Shown one piece after another: positions 34,001-44,672 of a stretch of DNA of 64,000 nucleotides. How positions within the stretch are numbered: the stretch's first letter is position 1; each line of letters opens with the position of its first letter. The notes under the pieces are model-generated. The model was given only the letters and a program-made list of their open reading frames with translations, was not told the DNA's origin and did no database searches. The position numbers were made by a program, and so were the translations under genes. The stretch covers positions 56,281,673-56,345,672 of the forward strand of contig NC_090288.1 of assembly GCF_037392515.1 (NCBI RefSeq), given 5' to 3'. The DNA comes from Haliotis asinina (lineage: Eukaryota > Mollusca > Gastropoda > Lepetellida > Haliotidae).

Positions 34001-37000
34001 GTGATAAACAGTGTTTAGTTCACTGTGTTACAATGGGTACAGGTACATGTTTATCGAATATTTTGCAGTGTTTACTTTACTGTGGTAAACAGTGTTTAGT
34101 TCACTGTGTTACAATGGGTACAGGCACATGTTTATCGAATATTTTGCAGTGTTTAGTTTACAGTGGTAAACAGTGTTTAGTTCACTGTGTTACAATGGGT
34201 ACAGGTACAGGTTTGTTGATGATTGAACTACTAGTGTTATGTTTACTGTTGCAGACACGGAGTCTTCTGTCAGTGTTTGAAAAAGATGCTTTAATTCTGA
34301 AGAAGTACACCAGCAACCTGCATAGTTGTTGCCAGAGAGTCATGTCTGCACAGGTGAGCTTCTTCCCATGATTTTCAAACAGTCCTTTCTGTTTTATTCT
34401 CATTTCCCATTATAGGGCCAAGTTGACTGTGTCACTGTACTTTAATGTGCATAGTTATGTCCCTTGGGATTGCCATCACTCTGATCAGGGGATGTATCCC
34501 ATTTCCATCCCAATTATGTTTGCCATCAGTAGTCAATTTGTATCAGTAGTCCTCACCAAAATCGTGACTGTTTGAAACTTGCATCGTTACAGGCTATGCC
34601 AGTCATATAGCTTGCACACTGTTATTTTTCTGAAATACCATTGAAAGCAGTAACCTCTGCTCTCATTTCTGAATTGTTGCATTTTATTTTTAACTTTTTA
34701 CTAAATCAATCAGGCGTGTTGGGGAACATTAAACACTGGTGTAAGGCAGGGATTGGGAAAGGCAGGGACCATGGGTCATTTTGCACATTAGGATGAAAAA
34801 TGGCACATTAAAATTGTTTACTGTTTATACAATGACAGTTGCCCATTGTAAATTTAGAAAAGGCCCATTGTCAAAGTTCTCTTTTGCAATCCTTGGAAAG
34901 GTGGTAACTAAATTTCAAGTAATTCCATGACATTTAATGGGCTCAGTGAATATGTTTTGGGTTAATTTTTCAATGAACTAGATAAAACTACAAAAAATCA
35001 GGTGACATCCACTTAAGGAATACCATTTCTTGATTTGTGGGTAATAGAATGGGTTTAGCTTGAGCTGCATTATCGCGCTGTGTGACGTCACTGATTTCAT
35101 ACTGTTGTGCATAATATTCATGTGTTATTAGTGATATAAGCTGTCAGTGAGGTTATTGTTGGTGTATATCTCTGTCCTTTGATGGACTGCCTCTTTGATT
35201 TTCAGGTCATTTTTTCAGTTATGCCTCCACAAAAGCCATATGTCGAGAGGTCAAATCTGAATATGTCAGAGTATGCTCTGAATGTTGCTATTTAATAAGT
35301 GGTTTACGGCTTGGAGGAAAATTCAGTGTGATTTCATTTGTATTCATAGCATGATGGTCCAACTGTGATGAGTGCTAAGATAGTCGTAAGTGCCATACAT
35401 TCACATTAACCTACGACGATCTCAGCGCTAAGAGATCTTTGAAAATCAGCGCCCTGGATTTAGAGCCCTTGCACTGAAGCTTTTAGAGTAGAGTGATGAC
35501 AGTGAACATTGAATAGTGGGAGATTTGTATGTTGATTTGTTTGTTGCAGTCTGCAGTATTCCAGCTGATTAATGTTAGTGTGTAACTAAAGAAATCAGTC
35601 ACCTTATATGACAGACATAGTAAGCTGGGCCTAGATTAAGTTCTCTTAGCACTAAGATAGTTGTAAGTGTGATACACTAACATTAACTAATGACTGTCTT
35701 AGTAACTACATGCATCTTCATGTGTGAATAGCAGAAGACATTAGAAGGCTGCAAGGCTGAGTGACCCCAGGATGACCCTCATTAAATGAATTATTTCTTT
35801 GGTCGAAGTGCCAAGAAAAGTTTTTCCTTCTTATGTGGTTAAAGCATCTGCAGAAGATCGGAAGGTCGATGGTCAGGTCCCAGTCTGGGTCATTCCAGAA
35901 GATATTAATTAATAAAACAATGGTTGTTTTGGTCTGGTGTCTGGGAGTCTGTGTCAGGTGTCATGTTCAAACTTCGGCACAGTATCACTGTTATGCTGGC
36001 GACAATCAAACAGACATCAATCCAGGCAAGTGTGCAACCACATGTACCTCAGTGTAAGTACCACAGCCTTGAACTCAACATCACTTCACACCACCTCTTA
36101 CACTAATGTGGTGATAAAGTTCGAGCCAACAACTGGACTAGCCTGGGCGTGTCGTGGTGTTTTATGGTACACTTCCCTCTCAACACGTAGAATCTTAACA
36201 TATTGACCCAGGTCATCATTATCCTGTTATGACACTGATGCTCTTCCCATGGGGCCTTACTAATCGTGTTGTCCTTGATAAGAAATGTCATTGATTAATT
36301 GTCTGGGACACCTTAGTGATCTTTACAGACATGGTACACAATACAATTTATGTGTGTATAAGGCTGATATCTTTGCATCATGGTTTGGATACTTCAGTGC
36401 ATGGTCATTTGAAAAAAACATCGCAATTTTTAAAAGATGCTCTAAATGTAGTTTTTTGCTTCAAAGGTTTAAATTTGCAGTAATTTGTTGTGTGTGTTTA
36501 TAAAAATCCAGTTTGATATGTTTGTGTTTAGGTCTGTAGTAACAGTTCTTTGATGTTTCTTACATAACCATGATGTCAAGGGCAAATGTTGCCCAATCAT
36601 TCTGCTAGCACAATTCAGAGCTGCCTCCCTTTGGCACTCCAGTATGTTATGATCATCAGATCAAATCATAGATATGTACTGATCATGTTTGTTCATTTGA
36701 CAGCTACATTCACACACCTGTGGGTTAAAGATAGTGTTAAATATGTCAAATGTGATTCACATCTGCAGTTCCTAAAACATCAGGGGTGGTGTGCTAGCTC
36801 AATGGTTAAGGCATTTTCTCAACACGGACAGGTTCTATTTTATCACATGGGTACAATGTGTGAAGTGTCAAGCCCATTTCTATTTTTCCTCACTTTGATA
36901 TTGCATAGATATTGCTAAAAGAGTTGTAAAACGCAACTCATTTCCTTCTCCCACATCAAGTTGATGTGCTATGATATTACCCATCACTGACTAGGTCTTT

Positions 37001-40000
37001 TCTCTGTGGGGGCGGTGGGGTAGCCTAGTGGTTAAAGCGTTCGCTCGTCACGCCAAAGACCTGGGTTCGATTCCCCACATGGGTACAATATGTGAGGCCC
37101 ATTTTCTGGTGTCCCCTGCCGTGATATCGCTGGAATAGTGCTAAAAGCGGCGTAAAACCAAACTCACTCACTCACTCACTCTTTTCTCTGTGCAGAATGA
37201 GCTGTGTGCAGCAACTCAGGCCCTAGCTCAGCAGCTCCGAACATATGAAGTGCAGGTAAGTCAAGTACTGAAACCACACATTAATGTGTATGGATTTTGA
37301 GGTAACAAATTCAGTATGGAAAAATATTAGAATATGTAACCATGGGGATGGTTTTGGTATAGAAAGATAGATTAATGTTTTGTGCTTATTAGGAAAATAT
37401 ACTGATGATTCTCGAGCAGGTGGGCAGGATGTTGACGACTTTACTACATATGTTTAATGAGTTGCCAGAGATTATTTATCAGTATACTAAAACATTTAAG
37501 TGATATTTCTTTGTTTCATTTTTATTGTTTACTTTGTTGCCTTGTCAATGAAAGCTTGTTTAGTGATAATTCCATTAGAGCACTAAGTAAGTTATACATG
37601 ATTTCTTTCCTTTTGTGTTGATTATTTTTAAGTAAATCTGTAAACTATCAATTTGAACAGTCATCGTAATAATTATAATCTAATAGAAAAACAAATACAA
37701 AATGAATATGTGTGTACATGTATATCAAATTTATCCTTTTCAAATAACCAAAGAAAAACCCTTGAAATATGCCATGTTTGTTCCTTGAAAAGTGCAAGTG
37801 GAAACTAGTGCCCCAGTCTTTTCTTTTCTGTGCTGCAATTTTAGTTATGTGGAGTTGCCTCTTTTTGGGATGTCAGAAGCCTATGACGGTTCAAATTCCC
37901 CGGATTAAACCCTTACTCATTTGAGGTCTGTCAGCATTGGGCCCATAACTACCTTGGATGTGGGCTTCATGTGGGATCCCATCCACAAAGCGTTCGTAAC
38001 ATTATGACCTAGTTAATCTTATGCTTACGAATGTTGTAGCTTGACGACATCTTTGTGGATGGGGGCTCTGCTTTACATCAGGCTTTACTAGCAGTTTGGT
38101 CTCTATGTTATGTCTGAAATACTGGCCACTGTGTCTTAAACCAAACCAATTTCCACACTCACATATATGCTTGTATGTATCCATTGTTGTGAATATTATC
38201 AGTTACATCATCAATTGCAATGCCATGACTTACCAACATGTATAACCTTATGTCACCTCTTTATATATCTAACGTATGTCTTTTTGTGAACTTACAATAT
38301 AGACTGTTGTGCCACGATTTACCAGCATGTATAAAATCATATCATCTCTGTATAACAAACATACCTACTCTTGTGAATACTACCACTTACAGCAGTGGGC
38401 ATAGTGTCATGTTTTACGAACATGTACAAGCTTATTATCACTCTGTAAACATGAATGTACCTACTGTGGTGAATAAATATTTTCATTTGAAAAAAAATAT
38501 TCCTCCGTCACACAAATGTATTTCTTACATGGCTGTGTAGTATGATATATGTTTTGTTCATATGTGTATGTTTGGGTTTTATGTTTCAGAAATTCCCCCT
38601 GGAAAGTGAAAACAGTATTTTAACCACAACTCTCAATCAGTTTGCAAGTTACCTTGATGATGTAAGTGTATAGGAATACATGACGTTAGAAGGAAGATTT
38701 TTGTGGATATCAACTTCATTATTGTGAGAACACAACATTTCGGAGTTAATGCTTACTCCTTCATCAAAATGCATTAACTCCGAAACGTTGTGTTCTCATA
38801 ATAAAGAAGTTGATACCCATAAAATCTTCATTCTTGTGTATTTCACTTCTAAATGCCCTTCAAAGACTTAATACATGACATTGTTTTGGAGCATAATTCA
38901 GCGGTAAAGAAATATATTCAAATTAGGTTCTGATATGATTCAGGATTCCAAAACATTGAGCCAATAGACAGGGTTAAAGGTTCAATGACTTTTTGGTTTT
39001 GTGTGTATATTTCAATGTATTGTTACCTATGTTTTGTGAGAGGTGTAACTGGTGTGTTACTGTGTGTATGTTTCTAAAGTCATTCCCTCTGTTTCATGAG
39101 AGGTGTAGATGGAGTAATTGTGTGTGTTTATTTCTATATGTCATTCCCTCTGTTTCATGAGAGGTGTAGATGGAGTAATTGTGTGTGTTTATTTCTATAT
39201 GTCATTCCCTCTGCTTCGTGAGAGGTGTAGATGGAGTAATTGTGTGTGTTTATTTCTATATGTCATTCCCTCTGCTTCGTGAGAGGTGTAGATGGAGTAA
39301 TTGTGTGTGTTTATTTCTATATGTCATTCCCTCTGTTTCATGAGAGGCGTAGATGGAGTAATTGTGTGTGTTTATTTCTATATGTCATTCCCTCTGTTTC
39401 ATGAGAGGCGTAGATGGAGTAATTGTGTGTGTTTATTTCTATATGTCATTCCCTCTGCTTCGTGAGAGGTGTAGATGGAGTAATTGTGTGTGTTTATTTC
39501 TATATGTCATTCCCTCTGTTTCATGAGAGGCGTAGATGGAGTAATTGTGTGTGTTTATTTCTATATGTCATTCCCTCTGCTTCGTGAGAGGTGTAGATGG
39601 AGTAATTGTGTGTGTTTATTTCTATATGTCATTCCCTCTGCTTCGTGAGAGGTGTAGATGGAGTAATTGTGTGTGTTTATTTCTATATGTCATTCCCTCT
39701 GCTTCATGAGAGGTGTAGATGGAGTAATTGTGTGTGTTTATTTCTATATGTCATTCCCTCTGCTTCCTGAGATACGTAGATGGAGTAATTGTGTGTGTTT
39801 ATTTGTATATGTCATTCCCTCTGCTTCGTGAGAGGTGTAGATGGAGTAATTGTGTGTGTTTATTTCTATATGTCATTCCCTCTGCTTCATGAGAGGTGTA
39901 GATGGAGTAATTGTGTGTGTTTATTTCTATATGTCATTCCCTCTGCTTCGTGAGAGGTGTAGATGGAGTAATTGTGTGTGTTTATTTCTATATGTCATTC

Positions 40001-43000
40001 CCTCTGCTTCGTGAGAGGTGTAGATGGAGTAATTGTGTGTGTTTATTTCTATATGTCATTCCCTCTGCTTCGTGAGAGGTGTAGATGGAGTAATTGTGTG
40101 TGTTTATTTCTATATGTCATTCCCTCTGCTTCGTGAGAGGTATAGATGGAGTAATTGTGTGTGTTTATTTGTATATGTCATTCCCTCTGCTTCGTGAGAG
40201 GTGTAGATGGAGTAATTGTGTGTGTTTATTTCTATATGTCATTCCCTCTGTTTCATGAGAGGCGTAGATGGAGTAATTGTGTGTGTTTATTTGTATATGT
40301 CATTCCCTCTGCTTCGTGAGAGGTGTAGATGGAATAATTGTGTGTGTTTATTTCTATATGTCATTCCCTCTGCTTCGTGAGAGGTGTAGATGGAGTAATT
40401 GTGTGTGTTTATTTCTATATGTCATTCCCTCTGCTTCGTGAGAGGTATAGATGGAGTAATTGTGTGTGTTTATTTCTATATGTCATTCCCTCTGCTTCAT
40501 GAGAGATGTAAAGGTTTGTTTTTGTGTTCAGATCAGTTCGGTGCAGCAGGTGTTAGCATCTCAGTTCTCAGAGACCATGATGTACCCACTCAGCAAGTTC
40601 CTTCAGGCAGACATGGATGGTAAGTATCTCACATTTTACAGCTGTCTAATTTGAGATTTTAAGGCCATTGATATTTTACTGCTCTGAAGTCCGTTTCTGA
40701 AATAACTGATGCACTCAATTCATTGTTTCAATAGTAGGAACTCCCAAGTCCTGTATTTAAGGAACTGGAGCCCTCAAATCTGTTATTTTGATAATTGGGG
40801 ATTTCAAATCCGTTAGTTTGTTTTTTGCGCCCTCAACTTAATTTTGAAGAGTGGAGCTCTTAAATCCATTATTTCCATAATTGTAAATGGTAGTCCAGTA
40901 TTTCAGAATTTGAAGCTGGTAAAGTTCATATATAATTTGAGCTCTGAAATCCATTATCATGATAATTTGAACTCTCAACCCATTATTTACCCAATAATAA
41001 AGTAAACTTTGGCCAATAAGATGAGACAGTGCATGACAGTGCTTGCTTATAATTTAAAGCATCATCCAGGAATATTGGTTATGCTTTCAAAATTGTGATG
41101 AAAGATTTACACAGAATGACATAAACGTCTATCTTCATCCAATATCCTTTTTATATAAATTCTGCCTCTCAGCAAACTATTGTTCAATATCCATATAGGG
41201 AATTTGATAATTGCTTTAATGCCTAATTCAGTTATTCACCCAACTGCAAAAATAAAGCAGGAGGTGGAGAAATTGTCAAGTGTGTCCTGAAATATTGTTC
41301 TACTCTTGGTGCCATTTCACTTCAGACACAAAAGAAACTGAAAAAGAATTTATTTGATGAGGCCAAGTTTGAAACAGGATTTTGTTAAAAACAGTGGAAC
41401 CATGTTCACATAAATCATACTGTTGAGGTCAACATTCCTGCCCACTTTGGACAATTCAGTTCCACTGATCTCAAATCACAGATTACCCAAAACATATATC
41501 TGAAGATATGAGGAATTCTTACTAAAAGCGAGAACAAGATATTTTATCAATTTACAGTGAGTGAGTGAGTGAGTTTAGTTTTACGCCGCACTCAGCAATA
41601 TTACAGCTATATGGCGGCGGTCTGTAAATAATCGAGTCTGGACCAGACAATCCAGTGATCAACAACATGAGCATCGATCTGCGCAATTGGGAACCGATGA
41701 CATGTGTCAACCAAGTCAGCGAGTCTGACCACCCGATCCCGTTAGTCGCCTCTTACGACAAGCTGAGTCGCCTTTTATGGCAAGCATGGGTTGCTGAAGG
41801 CCTATTCTACCCCGGGACCTTGACGGGTCCAATTTACAGAGTTTATGGTAATGGATATGGCAACAAAACTTTAATGGCCCACCCCTCATAACCAAGGATG
41901 GGTTTTAGGTTTTCTATGTAGTCCTAGTCCAGTGCCATTATGAAATTAGCTTTTTTCTCTCTTTATGTTTGTGTTTGTGTTTCAGAAATCAGCACAATGT
42001 TTGAAATGTTCCAGATTGCATCTCATGGTGAGTATGGCTTTAGAGTTATCTCCCTTACAGTTCCATCACCATGACATCAGATCAGTGGTTCAGTGCATGC
42101 TGCTTTTATGTTCAGGTGACAAATTGATTCATAAATTTTAAACAAATATTAAACAGTCTAATAGGACCCTTTTTCTTTGTATTTCTCAGATACGTTTTTA
42201 ATGCAGGGGGATATAGTCGACGCCTCATCTGTCCGTCCATCCGTTCGTCCATCCGTCTGTAATCATTTTGTTTCTGGAGCATAACTCAGAAACCGTTCCA
42301 TACCAAACTTTTGCTATTTACAGAGTTTTGGCATTTTTATTTTTTTGTTTTTCCATGGAACATTTTAGTGTTAGTCGAATGGTGTGGTGGGCTTCGTTTC
42401 TGGAGCAGAACTCAAAAACTGTTCAATATCTTTCTGCAAAAGATAGATATATCGATCAGAACCTGAAATGGTGCCTTTTGCTATTTACAGGTTTTTGTGG
42501 TTTATTATTTACTCGGTTTCCATGGAAAAGTTTCAGTCTCAAAAGTGAGAGGTGTGTTTCGTTTCCGGAGCCAATATCCAAAACTTTTGTAATATCTGTC
42601 AGCAAAAGTTGTAAGATATGTGTGACAGATCCCAAAGTGGTGCCTTTCGCTCTTTACAGGTTTCTTTGATTTATTATTTTCTCTGTTTCCACGGAAATGT
42701 TTCGGACTTCATCTCAAAATGGAGGGATGGGCTTCGTTTCCGGAGCAGAACTCAAAAACCGTTCAATATTTTTCTGCAAAACTTGTTACATACATCACTT
42801 ACTTAAAGTGGTGCCTTTTGGTACTTACAGGTGTTTGTGATATATTATTTCCTCGGTTAGCATGGAAATGATTCGGATTTTGTCTCAAAAGTGAAAGGTG
42901 TGCTTCGTTTCCGGAGCACATCTCTAAAAGTTCCTAATATCTGTCAGCAAAACTTGGTAGATATATGTGGCAGACCCCAACGTGGTGCCTTTTGCTATTT

Positions 43001-44434
43001 ACAGATTTTTGTTATTTATAATTTTCCTGGGTTTCCATGGAAATATTTTGGACTTAGTCTGATGGCTCTTGTTGTTCGAATTTGTCCCAACTTGTTTCAA
43101 AGGCATTGAAAGGATTTGAAAGTAAGTTGACAAAAGGATCAAACGAATTTTGCGTTATTTCCATACGCTTTGGGAAAACTAAAACCTATTCCCCTGCATA
43201 ATGCACAAACGTTTATTCTACACAAAAGTCATAGATTAATGGTGTCTCAATCGCACTCGTTCACAACAGATAAGCTAGCCAAATTAACTGTCTTGTGTGT
43301 CACATCAACGTAAATCTTCTGCAGAGGAATGATATTTGTGGCCCCACTATCTGTTGCTGGTTTCTGATTTTCATTTAGACACGGAATACCAAATCTATAC
43401 TTCGCATCCTCCTTATCCTTCCGTTGGAAGTGAATGAAGGAAAAGAGAATGTTGAACAATTCACTTTGAGTAGTGACTCATGACAGAGCGAGTGAGTGAG
43501 TTGGATATTCTGCTGCTATTAGTGTTAGCAATATCCCAGCAATATCACAGTGGAGGACACCAGATATAGTCAGCACACAGCTATAGATTTAAATGATTTT
43601 TTATTTTATTTTACCACTGTGAACAGACCGAGATCACTGAATGACTAGTCATGTCCTGAAATTTTTTGAAGTACGATGATGGTCTTATCAGACATAACAT
43701 CTTTGCTATAATGAGTTTCTAAGTCATATTTACCCAAACTACAACTGTACTTTTGAGTCAACCTGTTATTGTCTGATGTGAAAAGGTCATTACCTAATCC
43801 AGCGTGAGGAAGTAGGTTTCATGTCCTTAAATGAAACCCTGATTTTGTTTGTATTTGTCTTGCACATATGACAATAACTGAAGAAGATGATTGTCTTCAT
43901 TCATTTTGTTCTCTTTAAGTGGTCAGTGTGGGTTTTGTCAATCATCTGTCCAAATGTCGTAGTGAACATGACTCAGTGGTCCAGTGGAGGTGTCATACTT
44001 CACTTGCAGCGTTTTGTCCCTTGGATTTGTAATCTATGACCATGGATGACCTGATTGTGCCTCAAAGTTTCTCTGTGTCTGACTCTATAATGTAATCAAT
44101 GTTTACACCTACATCAAATAGAACCTTCCTTCCAACATTGAGCTAGCTTGTCGATACATTTAAAGCAATGTTAAACCAGACACTAATGAATCTCAATCTG
44201 GGCATAGTGAATCCTAGTAACACCAGTCTTCCAGTATTCCAGAACAAACAGTGTTAAACTAATTCACTCCATGTTCAACTGATATAGTGATGTCATGATG
44301 ACACCTGTTTGTCTATTTCAGAACACGAGCAGGCTTTAACAAAATACATGAAACTTCCTAGCAAGAAGGACAATGAGAAAGCCAGGGTGGAGGTTAACGA
44401 GGAGCTCTATGCAATGAGGAAGAAGTTCCATCAG
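30953..44434 (+). CDS. APPL1: APPL adaptor protein (BAR-PH-PTB), 5' part
   Basis: Seven exons (30953-31006, 34255-34353, 37196-37255, 38590-38661, 40532-40619, 41986-42027, 44322-44434) join in frame to give the first 176 residues. The start MPDIEKLHLEEALEDSPQ and next segment TRSLLSVFEKDA are diagnostic of APPL1/APPL2; later matches are QNELCAATQ, SETMMYPLSKF, FQIASHEHEQAL and KKDNEKARVEVNEELY. These residues form the first part of the BAR domain, which curves and binds early-endosome membranes; the PH and PTB domains follow in the full protein (Rab5 effector, adiponectin and insulin signalling in vertebrates). The sequence mixes APPL1-like and APPL2-like residues, so it may be a single invertebrate orthologue. 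The next exon, expected to begin near a conserved YCALN motif, was not found before 64000, so the following intron exceeds 19 kb or the gene is interrupted. Confidence 0.93.
32300..32545. mobile_element. Two family 1 SINE-like copies, head to head
   Basis: A plus-oriented fragment (32310-32413, ending in ACTC repeats) is followed at once by a minus-oriented one (32414-32545, AGCAGTATTCCAGCCATATG). Their tails meet, giving an inverted pair in APPL intron 1. Confidence 0.65.
33120..33342 (+). mobile_element. Family 1 SINE-like copy, diverged
   Basis: CCTTCAGTAACCCATGCTTG, GACTTGGTTGACACATGATC and ACTCAATTATTTACAGAC follow the family order. It is in APPL intron 1. Confidence 0.65.
33673..34213 (+). 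repeat. 80-bp minisatellite in APPL intron 1
   Basis: The unit combines GTACATGTTTATCGAATATT, TTGCAGTGTTTAGTTCACTG and one or two 24-bp CAGTGTTTAGTTCACTGTGG subunits. There are about six irregular units, ending 40 bases before exon 2. Confidence 0.88.
34255..34353 (+). CDS. APPL1: APPL exon 2
   Basis: It encodes 33 residues (TRSLLSVFEKDALILKKYT...RVMSAQ). The acceptor is CTGTTGCAG and the donor is CAG|GTGAGC. An 80-bp minisatellite ends about 40 bases upstream. Confidence 0.95.
35368..35710. mobile_element. Two palindromic MITE-like copies
   Basis: 35368-35455 (CTAAGATAGTCGTAAGTGCC, TCTCAGCGCTAAGAGATCTT) and 35628-35710 (GGGCCTAGATTAAGTTCTCT, ACTAAGATAGTTGTAAGTG) belong to the 16867-16982 family. 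Both are in APPL intron 2. Confidence 0.65.
36785..36935 (+). mobile_element. tRNA-derived SINE (family 2), diverged
   Basis: GCTAGCTCAATGGTTAAGGC, CATGGGTACAATGTGTGA and GCTAAAAGAGTTGTAAAACG align in order with the copy 200 bases downstream. Confidence 0.65.
37009..37179 (+). mobile_element. tRNA-derived SINE (family 2) beside APPL exon 3
   Basis: A box A-like TAGCCTAGTGG (37021-37031) and box B-like GGTTCGATTCC (37064-37074) mark a tRNA-type promoter. The 3' part ends AAGCGGCGTAAAACCAAACT plus ACTC repeats. A 13-bp duplication TCTTTTCTCTGTG (36996-37008, 37180-37192) flanks it; the right copy is the pyrimidine tract of the exon 3 acceptor. Confidence 0.88.
37196..37255 (+). CDS. APPL1: APPL exon 3
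   Basis: It encodes 20 residues (NELCAATQALAQQLRTYEVQ). The acceptor is TTTTCTCTGTGCAG and the donor is CAG|GTAAGT. A SINE lies inside the duplicated pyrimidine tract just upstream. Confidence 0.94.
38590..38661 (+). CDS. APPL1: APPL exon 4
   Basis: It encodes 24 residues (KFPLESENSILTTTLNQFAS, then YLDD). The acceptor is TGTTTCAG and the donor is GAT|GTAAGT. Confidence 0.94.
38692..38878. mobile_element. Large fold-back element in APPL intron 4
   Basis: GGATATCAACTTCATTATTG, TTTCGGAGTTAATGCTTACT and the inverse AACTCCGAAACGTTGTGTTC match 25513-25738, including the CACTTCTAAATGCCCTTCAA flank. Confidence 0.75.
39031..40511 (+). repeat. 61-bp minisatellite in APPL intron 4
   Basis: About 24 highly similar units (GTGTGTGTTTATTTCTATAT, GTCATTCCCTCTGCTTCGTG, AGAGGTGTAGATGGAGTAAT, T). 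It stops 20 bases before exon 5. Confidence 0.93.
40532..40619 (+). CDS. APPL1: APPL exon 5
   Basis: It encodes ISSVQQVLASQFSETMMYPL through LQADMD and ends with one base of a Glu codon. The acceptor is GTGTTCAG, 20 bases after a 61-bp minisatellite. Confidence 0.95.
41558..41829 (-). mobile_element. Full-length (ACTC)n-tailed SINE-like element, family 1
   Basis: This is the best copy, 272 bp, in APPL intron 5. A 10-bp target duplication CAATTTACAG flanks it (41548-41557, 41830-41839). On its sense (minus) strand it starts GACCCGTCAAGGTCCCGGGG and ends GCGGCGTAAAACTAAACTCA plus ACTC repeats. No RNA polymerase III boxes are obvious. Confidence 0.85.
41986..42027 (+). CDS. APPL1: APPL exon 6
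   Basis: This 42-base exon encodes ISTMFEMFQIASH between two split Glu codons. The acceptor is TGTTTCAG and the donor is G|GTGAGT. Confidence 0.94.
42201..43199 (+). repeat. About 180-bp tandem repeat inside short inverted ends
   Basis: About five units share CTTCGTTTCCGGAGCAGAAC, AAAGTGGTGCCTTTTGCTAT and TTTCCATGGAAA. The block starts ATGCAGGGGGATA with CCGTCCATCCGTTCGTCCAT nearby and ends with TATTCCCCTGCAT, the inverse of the start. It is in APPL intron 6. Confidence 0.75.
44322..44434 (+). CDS. APPL1: APPL exon 7
   Basis: It encodes HEQALTKYMKLPSKKDNEKA through RKKFHQ. The acceptor is TATTTCAG and the donor is CAG|GTGAGA. This is the last APPL exon visible. Confidence 0.95.
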
Positions 44435-44467
44435 GTGAGACAGTAGTCATTCACCTATTACTTCTTC

Positions 44468-44672
44468 AAGAAAAGCAAGATTTATCGGTGTCTGCTTCTT
44501 TATTGTGGATAGCATGACCTATCAGTATATGCTCGTTCTTTCATCAGGTGATTGGTAATGATAAAGGAGTAAGCCAGAACATCATGATGTTCACAATAAG
44601 GAAGTTGACATCCATAAATCTTGCTTTTCCTATGCATTCCACTTCCAAATGCCCTCCGAAGATTTTTGACGT
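44468..44672. mobile_element. Fold-back element, diverged, after APPL exon 7
   Basis: GCAAGATTTATCGGTGTCTG, GATAAAGGAGTAAGCC, AGGAAGTTGACATCCATAAA and CACTTCCAAATGCCCTCCGA follow the 25513 family order. Confidence 0.6.

Noticed and set aside
39031..40511. CRISPR-like array
   Set aside because: Contiguous 61-bp units without spacers.
41655..41891. 78-codon open frame
   Set aside because: Lies within the family 1 SINE, antisense, with no protein similarity.
42268..43109. Series of plus-strand open frames
   Set aside because: Readings of the 180-bp repeat; each repeat breaks the frame of the last.
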